Part shown: positions 8,974 through 16,801 of the stretch, one piece after another
Position numbering within the stretch: the first letter of the stretch is position 1
Layout of the letters: every line of letters starts with the position of its first letter
DNA from: Pirellulaceae bacterium
GTDB lineage: Bacteria > Planctomycetota > Planctomycetia > Pirellulales > Pirellulaceae
Direction of reading: 5' to 3'
Length of the DNA: 34,689 bases
NCBI GenBank assembly: GCA_028280445.1
Contig: JANQLU010000058.1
Location: 1-34,689 of the forward strand
Translations under genes and position numbers: made by a program
Notes under the pieces: model-generated
What the model saw: the letters and a program-made list of their open reading frames with translations, nothing else
What the model was told of the DNA's origin: nothing
The model's database searches: none

Positions 8974-9033
8974 AGTAGGGCCGGTTCCCACCGGCCGTTT
9001 TATTGGAATGGCCGGTGGGAACCGGCCCTACTT
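8974..9033. repeat. Family E hairpin, possible sulfatase terminator
   Basis: GTAGGGCCGGTTCCCACCGG and its complement form a long stem around an AT-rich loop, starting five bases after the sulfatase stop and followed by CTTTTCTTC. It could terminate the sulfatase transcript, but it also recurs at 9652 and 24871, so it is a dispersed element first. Confidence 0.8.
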
Positions 9034-9056
9034 TTCTTCGTAATCCAGCACGACAA

Positions 9057-9125
9057 TTGACAGGATTTACAGGATCAACAGGATGTCCCGTGCTGATCCT
9101 GTTCATCATGTTCATCCTGTCAAAA
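9057..9125. repeat. Family G inverted ATCCTGT-type repeat
   Basis: TTGACAGGATTTACAGGATC and, further on, GATCCTGTTCATCATGTTCA with TCCTGTCAAAAAG form an inverted pair made of ~9-base units (ATCCTGTTC). Related direct copies lie at 9351 and 9607. Confidence 0.75.
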
Positions 9126-9161
9126 AGCGGAACCGTGCCCAACTCCTACAGATTGGAAATC

Positions 9162-9244
9162 GAAACCCGAAGCGTAAGCGAGGGACCAATCACCGTGCAG
9201 AATCGGCATCGAACATGTCCCTCGCTCACGCTTCGGGTTATGAT
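9162..9244. repeat. Family F inverted repeat
   Basis: AACCCGAAGCGTAAGCGAGG near 9164 and TCCCTCGCTCACGCTTCGGG near 9218 pair across about 28 bases. Other copies lie at 22327 (left arm decayed) and 24940. Confidence 0.8.
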
Positions 9245-9350
9245 TCCAACACAGGCCGCCAACTCGACGGCGCACGAGACCGAACTCCCAAACCAAACTG
9301 CTTCAAAACATTTACAAAGGCAGGACGACCAAAACCAAGACCTTCGCACC

Positions 9351-9391
9351 CTGATCCTGTCGATCCTGTTCATCCTGTCAAAAAAACGGAA
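9351..9391. repeat. Family G direct repeat, copy a
   Basis: About 41 bases starting CCTGATCCTGTCGATCCTGT and ending in TCAAAAAAACGGAA are repeated almost identically at 9607-9647, a 256-base spacing. The internal unit ATCCTGT(C/T)(G/C) is itself tandem. Confidence 0.85.
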
Positions 9392-9414
9392 CCGGCCCTA
9401 CTTGTTCTTCTCTT

Positions 9415-9450
9415 TTGGGTGCCACTGGCTCTGCCGGCGAAGCCAGTGTT
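9415..9450. repeat. Family D repeat
   Basis: GGGTGCCACTGGCTCTGCCG followed by GCGAAGCCAGTG is a hairpin variant of family D with a longer loop. Confidence 0.75.
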
Positions 9451-9579
9451 TGTTTGAATCGTCCTTCGACGATTTCATTTCCAATTCTCTCTGCCATCAG
9501 TTTGCCATCTATTTTGGAACTTCGTAAATAGTGATTAGTTGTTTCTAATGAACGAAATAACTTTAAGTTGACGGACAAA

Positions 9580-9605
9580 TCACTGGCTGGGGCCAGTGGC
9601 ACCCA
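9580..9605. repeat. Family D repeat
   Basis: CACTGGCTGGGGCCAGTGGC plus ACCC, in the reverse orientation relative to the 9415 copy and immediately before the second family G repeat. Confidence 0.8.
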
Positions 9606-9606
9606 C

Positions 9607-9647
9607 CCTGATCCTGTCGATCCTGTTCATCCTGTCAAAAAAACGGA
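9607..9647. repeat. Family G direct repeat, copy b
   Basis: Near-identical to the segment at 9351-9391 (GATCCTGTCGATCCTGTTCA, then TCCTGTCAAAAAAACGGAAT). The pair suggests duplication of a short block or independent insertion of the same element. Confidence 0.85.
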
Positions 9648-9651
9648 ATCG

Positions 9652-9709
9652 CAGGGCCGGTTCCCTCCGGCCATTCCAACAAACCGGCCGGTGGGAACCG
9701 GCCCTACTT
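9652..9709. repeat. Family E hairpin
   Basis: CAGGGCCGGTTCCCTCCGGC and GGCCGGTGGGAACCGGCCCT pair around a short A-rich loop. It ends about 11 bases from the stop of the small minus-strand gene at 9720 and may serve as its 3' structure. Confidence 0.8.
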
Positions 9710-9719
9710 TGTTCAACCG

Positions 9720-10019
9720 TCAACCAGTGCGTAATCTCGCGCGGATTGGATCACTGACCAATCGGTCCAGTGCATCCAATTCGGCACGCAAATCATTGGC
9801 ACTCGGCAAGATCAATTTGACGTCCACACGAAATGCTTCGGCATTCGAGCCGTGCATGATTGCGAACGCCAATCGATCGGCAGTGTCAGGATCCATCGCA
9901 CGGTGATACCAAATGCAATCGATCCCGTTATCAACGATCACAACCGCTGCATCGACTTCGACTGGTGACAGACAAAAGTCGTTTCCTACCGGCTCAAAGT
10001 TGGGAACAAAACAACTCAT
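9720..10019 (-). CDS. Small hypothetical protein
   Basis: The 99-residue soluble protein (MSCFVPNFEPVGNDFCLSPV...) is unlike anything I recognise. ATG 10019 was chosen because a good Shine-Dalgarno sequence, AAGGAG, sits eight bases upstream; a longer reading from 10049 lacks one. The sequence mixes short strands (VDAAVVIVDNGIDCIWYHRA) with acidic helices at the C-terminus (DLRAELDALDRLVSDPIRAR). Signal peptide and membrane segment are absent. It is bounded downstream by the repeat cluster and upstream by the repeat-free island, so it may mark the island's left edge. Confidence 0.55.
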   Translation of the reverse strand: MSCFVPNFEPVGNDFCLSPVEVDAAVVIVDNGIDCIWYHRAMDPDTADRLAFAIMHGSNAEAFRVDVKLILPSANDLRAELDALDRLVSDPIRARLRTG

Positions 10020-10489
10020 GGCCAAAACTCCTTGGCGATTTTGCATCAAAAACCAAAATCACCCAACACAAAAGCCGCCCGACACGCTTAATCAACCGGC
10101 ACTAACTCCGGCTCGACAGGGCATTGCTCCCCGACCGATGTCGGATCAAAACTTCGCGCACTATCGACGTATCGAACGGCTTTTGCATTTCTTAAACTCG
10201 TCAGAATGTTAGTGTAAGCTTTGTCGTCAACTCAAAAGAACATCGAGCGACCAAGCCACAAAGGTGATTAAGCCAATGCGGCAGCCTGACATGATGAGGT
10301 CTATTGTCGAGTAAGGGTTCGCGACATGCAATGGTGTTTCCAGATTGTGAACAGAAGTGCAGAAGTGAGTAAAAATGAAATCAACACGAATGCGTAAGCA
10401 AGGCAGGATCGTCTATTGATGATTGAATAAAAGTGCCGAATTCAAATAGTCAAACAAGAATCCAATATATGGATAATTGTCTTCATCGA
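10020..10489. other. Non-coding gap at the left edge of the island
   Basis: No convincing gene, RNA or repeat family was found here apart from the Shine-Dalgarno of the small gene at its left end. Short open frames are broken and lack ribosome-binding sites. This is the first intergenic stretch without the dispersed palindromes and becomes more AT-rich toward 10400. Confidence 0.4.
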
Positions 10490-11311
10490 TCAATAGTTAA
10501 TTGTATTACGTTGATTTTCCTCAATAATCTCAATCAATTTTTCAAGAGTCAGCGTTTTGTTTCGATATCTATGCACCATCACGTGGCAATTGGCGCAAAG
10601 TACAATCAAGTCTGTTTCTGCGTTTACAGTCCGTTCTCCTGGGTTCTCTCCGAGGGGATTCAAATGATGAACCTGAATGTAGCCAACGCCATGTTGGCCA
10701 TAGGCTTTTGCAAAATTGAAACCGCAAGCCACACAGGTTGTTCCATGAATCCGAATCGCAGCTTCTCTTAGTTTTGGATCTCTTTCGTAGGTTGAAACAA
10801 CACGTAATGAAGGCTTACCTTCAACTCCAGATGACAATGAATCAGGTAAGCCCTGAAGGTTGTCCGTCACAGGAGCATTTGTAGCGTGAGCAGTGGTAAA
10901 CTTGGCGAGAGCCTGAATCTTGTTGAAAACCTCTTGGCTTATTGGTCGGACTCCATTGCGCCAATAATTCGAAGCTAGTGAATCAGGTATGTCCTCGACA
11001 TATTCGTCATTTTGCTTTGCAAGAACGGGTTCACTCAACATCTGAAAACATTGGATTTCCGCGAAGTGGTCTCCTTTGGAGCTTTGCGGATCTGCGTAGA
11101 CTTCACCGATTACTGCAAAGCCAAAGTAATGTGGCTTATCAGATAACCTCAATTCTCGAAAATCAGCGTTTTTCAATCTTCCTTTGTAGTAGACAACAGC
11201 TGTGCCTTTTCTTAGGTATTTGAGGTATCGCTTTGGAAAATGATAAGACACGCCGGTCGTATCATTCCACTGGGATTCATCGTTTTCAGTTATCACCGTG
11301 AAAGAATCCAA
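10490..11311 (-). CDS. HNH endonuclease with N-terminal PUA/EVE-like domain
   Basis: The 273-residue protein ends in a zinc-containing HNH nuclease: C193-x2-C196, the catalytic pair H215-H216 in VHHLNPL, then DLIVLC239ANC242H243VMVH247. This arrangement is seen in McrA-like and other restriction HNH enzymes. The N-terminal half (about 1-130) starts ...SYHFPKRYLKYLRKGTAVVYYKGR and then FGFAVIGEVYADP. This resembles the beta-rich modules that precede HNH domains in restriction enzymes and may read a modified base (inference). A modification-dependent (type IV-like) restriction role is likely but unproven. The start is TTG 11311 after GGGGA; an in-frame stop lies just upstream. It is divergent from the XRE gene by 321 bases. 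Confidence 0.82.
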   Translation of the reverse strand: MDSFTVITENDESQWNDTTGVSYHFPKRYLKYLRKGTAVVYYKGRLKNADFRELRLSDKPHYFGFAVIGEVYADPQSSKGDHFAEIQCFQMLSEPVLAKQNDEYVEDIPDSLASNYWRNGVRPISQEVFNKIQALAKFTTAHATNAPVTDNLQGLPDSLSSGVEGKPSLRVVSTYERDPKLREAAIRIHGTTCVACGFNFAKAYGQHGVGYIQVHHLNPLGENPGERTVNAETDLIVLCANCHVMVHRYRNKTLTLEKLIEIIEENQRNTINY

Positions 11312-11571
11312 TTGAATTTCCCCGATGAATCAAACAAAAACTGCTCACGCTGCTATTGTATCTCTATTTTCAACCAAAAATTGATTGGCATACAACCGAC
11401 ATAACAATTTATTGCAGCTCGTCTGGGGAAAACTGGGGATGCATCCTTTGAGTTAGCTTTTCAGTTGGAAACCTATTGACACTAAGGTGTGAAGTTTTTC
11501 AGCTACTCACCAACGCTCGCTATTGAGTTGTCTATTGGTCATCTATTCATACCAATTTCGATTTTTTTGCA

Positions 11572-11599
11572 TTGACGCGTATATAACAATTGTTATAGT
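11572..11599 (+). promoter_or_regulatory. Promoter with perfect palindromic operator for the XRE gene
   Basis: A sigma-70-type promoter, TTGACG (11572-11577), 16 bases, TATAGT (11594-11599), is overlapped by the perfect 16-base palindrome TATAACAATTGTTATA (11582-11597). The palindrome covers the spacer and most of the -10 box, and the XRE start codon follows 35 bases after it. This is the classic layout of an autorepressed regulator: a dimeric XRE protein bound here would block polymerase. The promoter is inferred from sequence; the palindrome is directly visible. Confidence 0.65.
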
Positions 11600-11632
11600 C
11601 AGTTGAAAGCAAAATTCTTGAGGTGATTTTTA

Positions 11633-11992
11633 ATGGCAAAACTTAGCCCTGCCGAATCGATTTGGCTTTCTCTTATGGAGGCCAACAACAAGTTGAAAGC
11701 AGCTGAAAACGTTACTCAAGCCGATCCTGCCAAAAAGGCTTATAAAAAGTGGCTCATTGGCATGGCAAAGAGCATGCAGGCTCGGTTTCCCGATAGATTA
11801 CGAAAACAACGAGAAAAACAAGGGTTGACGCAAAAAGAGTTGGCAGAATGGGCGGATATTACGCCCAATGCTGTCGCGTTGATTGAAAGAGGTGAACGGC
11901 AACCGTCTTTGGATACTGCTGCGAGATTGTGCTGGGCTCTGGATATGGCTGCGCTGAATCAAAAAACGGAATCGAAGTTAGCCGATGAGTGA
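11633..11992 (+). CDS. XRE-family helix-turn-helix transcriptional regulator
   Basis: The 119-residue protein has a C-terminal Cro/C1-type HTH at about 56-106: LRKQREKQGLTQKELAEWAD, then ITPNAVALIERGERQPSLDTAARLCWAL. The N-terminal 50 residues are helical and basic and could mediate dimerisation. ATG 11633 is preceded by AGGTGA six bases upstream. The promoter carries a perfect palindrome, suggesting autorepression. The gene overlaps the 46-codon ORF at its 3' end and lies 266 bases upstream of the three-gene operon, reading the same way. It is the obvious candidate regulator of that operon, although only its own promoter shows an operator. Confidence 0.9.
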   Translation: MAKLSPAESIWLSLMEANNKLKAAENVTQADPAKKAYKKWLIGMAKSMQARFPDRLRKQREKQGLTQKELAEWADITPNAVALIERGERQPSLDTAARLCWALDMAALNQKTESKLADE

Positions 11993-12125
11993 CACCTTCT
12001 TCAATCTTGTTGCTTTTGGCGACATGAACGAAACCACTCGGAAAGAAGTGTTGGCTTGCTTATCAATGTCAATTTGGGAATTAATTAGCAGAAATGCGTT
12101 AGTTCAATTGAAGCACAGCGGCTGA
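11985..12125 (+). CDS. Possible 46-residue protein coupled to the XRE gene
   Basis: A short frame begins at ATG 11985 inside the last codons of the XRE gene (ATGAGTGA overlap, eight bases) and runs to TGA 12123-12125. It would encode MSDTFFNLVAFGDMNETTRK followed by an amphipathic helix EVLACLSMSIWELISRNALV and a short basic tail. The start-stop overlap favours translational coupling. No match to a known family is recognised; toxin, antitoxin or adaptor roles are all speculative. It could be fortuitous, since the frame is short and has no separate ribosome-binding site. Confidence 0.4.
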   Translation: MSDTFFNLVAFGDMNETTRKEVLACLSMSIWELISRNALVQLKHSG

Positions 12126-12258
12126 CCTGCAGAATTACAAATGCCAAAATTGCTTCCCTTTTCATTGCATTACTCATTCGACAACAATTAAATAAAGATT
12201 GATCTTTTGACTCAGCCTTAAAAATACATTCTTTTGTCGCTAATCATGGACGTTCGGT

Positions 12259-13497
12259 TTGACTACGAGTAGTTTGCCTGAATGTGATATTCTTATTTTG
12301 ACCGTTACAAAGGTCGAAATCAGTGCAGTTCTGCGCGCTTCAGGAACGACTGCCGCTGAATGCCCAAAGCACCGTGGTACTAACAAAACCTATTTCGATT
12401 TAGGCGAAATTGGTGAGGCACGAGTCTTTGCAGTTCGATCTGAAATGGGATCAGCTACTGTCGGCGGTTCATTGCCGACGATTATTGAAGCAATAGCGGA
12501 AACGCGACCAACGATCGCGATAATGGTTGGAATTGCATTTGGGGTAGAATCCGACTCGCATCAAATTGGCGATGTATTGGTTTCGAAACAAATTCAAAAC
12601 TACGATTTACAACGTGTTGGCACATCTGAAGAAGGCGCTCCAGAAATAATTCTTCGCGGAGACTGTATCCCTGCTTCTGAACGGCTGCTTGATAGAATGA
12701 GAACTTACGAGCTTGAATGGGAGAATCAGGCCGATGTACATTTCGGACTTGTTCTGTCTGGAGAAAAACTGATTGACAACTACGACTACCGAGAACACAT
12801 TCGCGAACTCGTTCCTGAGGCCATAGGTGGGGAAATGGAGGGAAACGGTTTCTATATTGGATGTCACAGAGCTAAGAAAGATTGGATTGTTGTAAAGGCA
12901 ATATGCGATTGGGCTGACGGTAACAAAGGCAAGGCCAAATCACATAACCAGCAGATTGCGGCTCGAAACGCGGCAGAGTTTGTTATCCAGACAATTGCCG
13001 CGGGTGGAGTCGTGCATGGTATTGGGGCGATCGTTCAATCATCGCACGTGCCAATTGGAGACCAAAACGCCGGAGCCGTTTCTGTTGCGAAAGCTGTTGA
13101 AACTTCAACCGTTTCTGTTACCGACACTGATGCAAGCGAGATTACTGAACCGATCGCTCATCAAGTTGAAGCATTGAATGAAAACCTCAAGTCGCTGTCC
13201 GAGTTGGTTTCCCAATTGACAATTAACAAGGTAGACACCGACCCAGTAGCAGATTTGTTAGTCGATCAGATTCGAGAATATAGAAGCAAGCTAGACACGG
13301 AATCGGCAGAATTGAAAACTAAGGAACTGGAAGACCATTATCGCACAAGCGGAAATAACTGGGACATTGAATTGAAAAAGAAAGTGCTGGTAACAATTTC
13401 TGAAACAGTTCGCAATAGAATAACAACCATCGAATCAAACGCAGAAGATTTCAACAAACTCAAATCGTTACTGAGTGAGATTGACAATGTCAAGTAA
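12259..13497 (+). CDS. Phosphorylase-fold nucleosidase with helical C-terminal extension
   Basis: The 412-residue protein has a nucleoside phosphorylase/MTA-SAH nucleosidase domain (PNP_UDP_1-type) at about 8-245. Visible motifs are CDILILTVTKVE, MVGIAFG at 89-95, HQIGDVLVS at 101-109, LSGEKLIDN near 166-174, GGEMEGNGFY at 190-199 and KAICDWADG at 213-221 with the probable catalytic Asp. This version of the fold is found as an effector in immune proteins, and some members are known to cleave ATP. Residues ~250-290 form a Ser/Thr/Val linker, and 290-412 are charged helices, probably a coiled-coil partner-binding tail. The start is TTG 12259 with weak Shine-Dalgarno. The 3' end overlaps the next gene by 11 bases. 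A plain metabolic nucleosidase is less likely given the tail and the partners. Confidence 0.85.
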   Translation: MTTSSLPECDILILTVTKVEISAVLRASGTTAAECPKHRGTNKTYFDLGEIGEARVFAVRSEMGSATVGGSLPTIIEAIAETRPTIAIMVGIAFGVESDSHQIGDVLVSKQIQNYDLQRVGTSEEGAPEIILRGDCIPASERLLDRMRTYELEWENQADVHFGLVLSGEKLIDNYDYREHIRELVPEAIGGEMEGNGFYIGCHRAKKDWIVVKAICDWADGNKGKAKSHNQQIAARNAAEFVIQTIAAGGVVHGIGAIVQSSHVPIGDQNAGAVSVAKAVETSTVSVTDTDASEITEPIAHQVEALNENLKSLSELVSQLTINKVDTDPVADLLVDQIREYRSKLDTESAELKTKELEDHYRTSGNNWDIELKKKVLVTISETVRNRITTIESNAEDFNKLKSLLSEIDNVK

Positions 13498-16400
13498 TTA
13501 CAAAAACGAAGACATTCAAGCTCGCCTTGACTCTCTAAAAGCATTTATTGCTGAACGCAATGAGGGTGCTACCGGTGCGTTGGATATCCTCAAAGGAAAT
13601 GATGATCCAATTCGTTTTCGTGCTAGGTTGTCAACATTAATACGCCACAAGGAATTCTCGGAAGCCTTTGAACTGATCAAGGACAAAGTGTTGCACGAAG
13701 CATGGGGTGAATTTTCCGTTTATGTTTGCGTTGCTAGTGGAAATCCCGAATTGGCTATTCAAAAAATTGAATCTGCGAAAGCAATGCTTGAACCTGAAAC
13801 GATTGACAAGTTTCGCCTTGGTTTTGTAGACGCTATCCTTACCGAGAAATGTCACTCCAAATTAAACCCAAAACACGCAGATTTCGGGTTGCTTGATGAT
13901 GTACAGCGACAGTTACTGGAGAGCGCAGCGGAGTTGCTATGGCCGGTCGCACAAAAGGTAAGGATCAACGGTGCAGTCACATCAAAGATCCAAGAGCACG
14001 TGATAAATGCATTGGCAACATGTTTAAGCTTGCTGGGTCGCTTGCCAGAAATTAGTTCACTTATAACACCGCTGCTAAATTATAGACCGATTCCATTGGT
14101 ATTGGGCCAACTAGCCCTTTCCGGTGCGATGGCAGAAATCCCATCGGATCTTGTTGAAAGGATTCGAACTGAGCATCCAAGGAATTTCGAAGCACAGCTC
14201 CAATCCGCAATATGTGAGTACGAACTTCTTCGAAAAAATTCAGCTGCATTTCATACAATGGTCAGAATCAAAGACGAGTTTCCCGATTTACAAGATGAAG
14301 AGAAGGTAAAGTATTGCCAGCTTCTCTTTGAGATTGCATCGCGAGAGAATGGGCAATTAGCCAGTGATGCTAGACAAGTAACCGATTCATTTTTGGGAAC
14401 GCCGAATGAGTTTGGACTCTATTACGACACACTTGCACAAATTAGTTTAGGTAAATATAGAGAAGCGATTTCGCGACTTGATAACGAGCAGCGCGAGGAA
14501 GATTCCCTTTGGTGGCAAATCCGTTCCTCTTGTTATTGGTACCTAGGGGAGCACGCGGACGCTGCTGAAGCAATGGCAAGGGCGTGTAAGTTGATGCCGC
14601 ATCCGAGTCTGCTAAATGAGTACGCGTGGTTAAGCCTTAGATGCAATGATCGTTCATCTGCGATCAGTGCGCTTGAAAAGGCTCTAGAGAAAACCCCAAA
14701 TGATCCCGAAGCTTTGTATAGACTTGCTACGACCTACGTCGCCGTGCGAGATCATAGGAATGCAGCTGACAAATTTAAGCGGCTGGCCGAAGTTGACTCC
14801 GGAAACGAACTGCACAAGCTGAACTACGCAATTTGTTTGGCCAGAAGCAACCAACTCGAAAATGCCATAAAAGCGCTTGATTCGATCAAAGAACCAGAAT
14901 CTCAAAGTCTTCGAACAGTATTGACAAGGAGCTACGTGCTTAACTCAGTCGATCAACCAGATGCTGCGATGGAGATTTTTCGGGAGTACAAAAAAAAGTT
15001 CTGGGATAATCCTGAATTTGTAGCATCCTATATGGATACGTCATATCGCTCAGGCAATGATCCTGAAGCATCGGCAGCAATGACTAGACTACTTGAACTT
15101 CAGGAGACAAACAAATCTGGTGTAACTTGGTTGCATCCACATTCTATCGATGAGTTGATTGAATTTGGGAGTCAGCGCCGCAAAAGCATGGACCAGCTCA
15201 GCGAAATGATTGCGACGGGGAAAATGCCCTGGCTCTATGCAGATGCGATGTTCGGCTATCCGGCAATGAAAAGCTGGTATTTTCGTACTGCAACTGTAGA
15301 TTGGCTGTCAGAGGAAAGAAATGTACGCGGGCAGAATACTGTGTATTCCACAAATGGGTTTGCAATTCTGAGTCCAAAAAACGGCGTGTCTACAATCGAA
15401 CCAATTGATGTTGCCGACGAACAATCGAGCTGCGTTGTTGATCTTTCAGCTCTTTTGACTCTCTTCAAACTTGATCGACTTAAAGAATTCGTCGACTATT
15501 TTGCGAAAATTTACATTCCTGGTTCTATTGAGGAGCTAGGAATGGATGAAGGCAAGACAATCACTCACCCTCAGCCTTCTCGTGAACGAGAATTAAAGGC
15601 GATTCGGCAATTTATTGACAACGGCAAAATAAAAATCGCCAACGGTGATTCATCTCAGCCGGTTGTCGACGAATACGGTGACAACCAAGAAAGCACATTT
15701 TCGCTATTGGACCTTCAACGTTTGCTTGAAGCATCCTCTCAATTCACTACCGAAAACTTAAATGAGTTATCGAAGATCGCAACTCGCGAAAAACGAGCTG
15801 ATGACTTCATACTTGGTAATACTTCGCTTCAAATCGAGTTGATGACGTTAGGAACTCTGACAAGACTCGGTTGGATAAGTCGCCTTGTTGACGCATTGAG
15901 TTTAACAATTAGTAGCAAGGATTATTCCCGATTAGTCTCTGAGTTGGGTGGTCACGTAAACATACATGAGATTGCTTCTGACCACGATGTGTTTTGGAAA
16001 TGGCTTGGGAGCATGAGCGATAAAATATCGGCCCTGCCAGTTTACATTGACACTGAAATCGAGGACGATTTCAGAACTATACCTCATTTGGATGCAGCAA
16101 TTGTGTCCGTAGAGAATGACCTTCCTTTAGTCGCCGATGATAGAGTATGTCAACAATATAGATTGGCAGAAGCCTCGTCGGGTCAGGTAGCATTTGGCAC
16201 GGACAAGGTTTTGGCAGCTCTTTGGAGAACGAATCGCATCACCTTGAAACAAGCGACCAATGACTTTCTGAAATTGATCAAATGGCGATACCGATTTCTA
16301 ACACCTGAACCCGATTACTTAAAAAACTTGGCGGATCGGAGTCGCAGCAACTTGCCCGGTCCTGACCTTTCCTACGTCGCTACTTATCTTCACGATTGCA

Positions 16401-16801
16401 TGCAGGACCCAGGATTGTTTTGTGGCCTAGAGAAAACAGACCCACCAATGCCGTTGGGTTTCAAACAACAGTATCGATGGATTTCAAACGTCATCCAATT
16501 CGTAACGATGATTGTAGACGACTGTGAGTATGAAGATGAGACTTTCGAAACAATCGTACGATGGACAATCAAATCGCTAATTCCATCAATTCCAAACTAT
16601 CTGCTGCACCACCAAATCGGTAAGAACATGGCTGCTGCAATGTCAAAGACAATCGTTCAGTTAAGCCTGTCATCGCTAATTGCAATCGAGTCACTTGAAC
16701 GTGCGAATTTGGCGATCAAGACCATCTGGGAGTCGTTGCCAATTACTGAATCAGAATTTCTGCTATATGCGTCGGAGGCGGCAAGTGAACGAGCCATTTG
16801 A
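13487..16801 (+). CDS. Large TPR protein with split PIN-like nuclease core
   Basis: The 1104-residue, mostly helical protein contains TPR-like repeats at about 345-560, for example AISALEKALEKTPNDPEALY followed by RLATTYVAVRDHRNAADKFK. A PIN-like strand SSCVVDLSALLTLF follows, with D652, then IYIPGSIEELGMDE (E682/E683). After roughly 200 residues come LPLVADDRV (D884/D885) and FGTDKVLAALWRTNRIT (D906). Their order and acidic residues match a PIN ribonuclease active site interrupted by a helical insertion. The N-terminal 340 residues look like further degenerate helical repeats, and the last ~150 are helical. ATG 13487 overlaps the phosphorylase stop. It probably acts as scaffold or sensor and possibly as a nuclease. 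The PIN call is inferred from pattern and less certain than the TPRs. Confidence 0.75.
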   Translation: MSSNYKNEDIQARLDSLKAFIAERNEGATGALDILKGNDDPIRFRARLSTLIRHKEFSEAFELIKDKVLHEAWGEFSVYVCVASGNPELAIQKIESAKAMLEPETIDKFRLGFVDAILTEKCHSKLNPKHADFGLLDDVQRQLLESAAELLWPVAQKVRINGAVTSKIQEHVINALATCLSLLGRLPEISSLITPLLNYRPIPLVLGQLALSGAMAEIPSDLVERIRTEHPRNFEAQLQSAICEYELLRKNSAAFHTMVRIKDEFPDLQDEEKVKYCQLLFEIASRENGQLASDARQVTDSFLGTPNEFGLYYDTLAQISLGKYREAISRLDNEQREEDSLWWQIRSSCYWYLGEHADAAEAMARACKLMPHPSLLNEYAWLSLRCNDRSSAISALEKALEKTPNDPEALYRLATTYVAVRDHRNAADKFKRLAEVDSGNELHKLNYAICLARSNQLENAIKALDSIKEPESQSLRTVLTRSYVLNSVDQPDAAMEIFREYKKKFWDNPEFVASYMDTSYRSGNDPEASAAMTRLLELQETNKSGVTWLHPHSIDELIEFGSQRRKSMDQLSEMIATGKMPWLYADAMFGYPAMKSWYFRTATVDWLSEERNVRGQNTVYSTNGFAILSPKNGVSTIEPIDVADEQSSCVVDLSALLTLFKLDRLKEFVDYFAKIYIPGSIEELGMDEGKTITHPQPSRERELKAIRQFIDNGKIKIANGDSSQPVVDEYGDNQESTFSLLDLQRLLEASSQFTTENLNELSKIATREKRADDFILGNTSLQIELMTLGTLTRLGWISRLVDALSLTISSKDYSRLVSELGGHVNIHEIASDHDVFWKWLGSMSDKISALPVYIDTEIEDDFRTIPHLDAAIVSVENDLPLVADDRVCQQYRLAEASSGQVAFGTDKVLAALWRTNRITLKQATNDFLKLIKWRYRFLTPEPDYLKNLADRSRSNLPGPDLSYVATYLHDCMQDPGLFCGLEKTDPPMPLGFKQQYRWISNVIQFVTMIVDDCEYEDETFETIVRWTIKSLIPSIPNYLLHHQIGKNMAAAMSKTIVQLSLSSLIAIESLERANLAIKTIWESLPITESEFLLYASEAASERAI
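16774..16787 (+). promoter_or_regulatory. Ribosome-binding site fixing a GTG start
   Basis: GGAGG at 16774-16778 lies six bases before GTG 16785, inside the 3' end of the preceding gene. It decides the start of the third operon gene against an upstream in-frame ATG at 16680 that has no such site. Confidence 0.75.

Noticed and set aside
9059..9647. CRISPR-like array of ATCCTGT units
   Set aside because: Units are short, spacing is irregular, there are no unique spacers of constant length and no cas genes.
16680..16784. Earlier ATG start for the third operon gene
   Set aside because: It would overlap the TPR-PIN gene by over 120 bases with a Cys/Arg-rich tail; GGAGG before GTG 16785 is far better.
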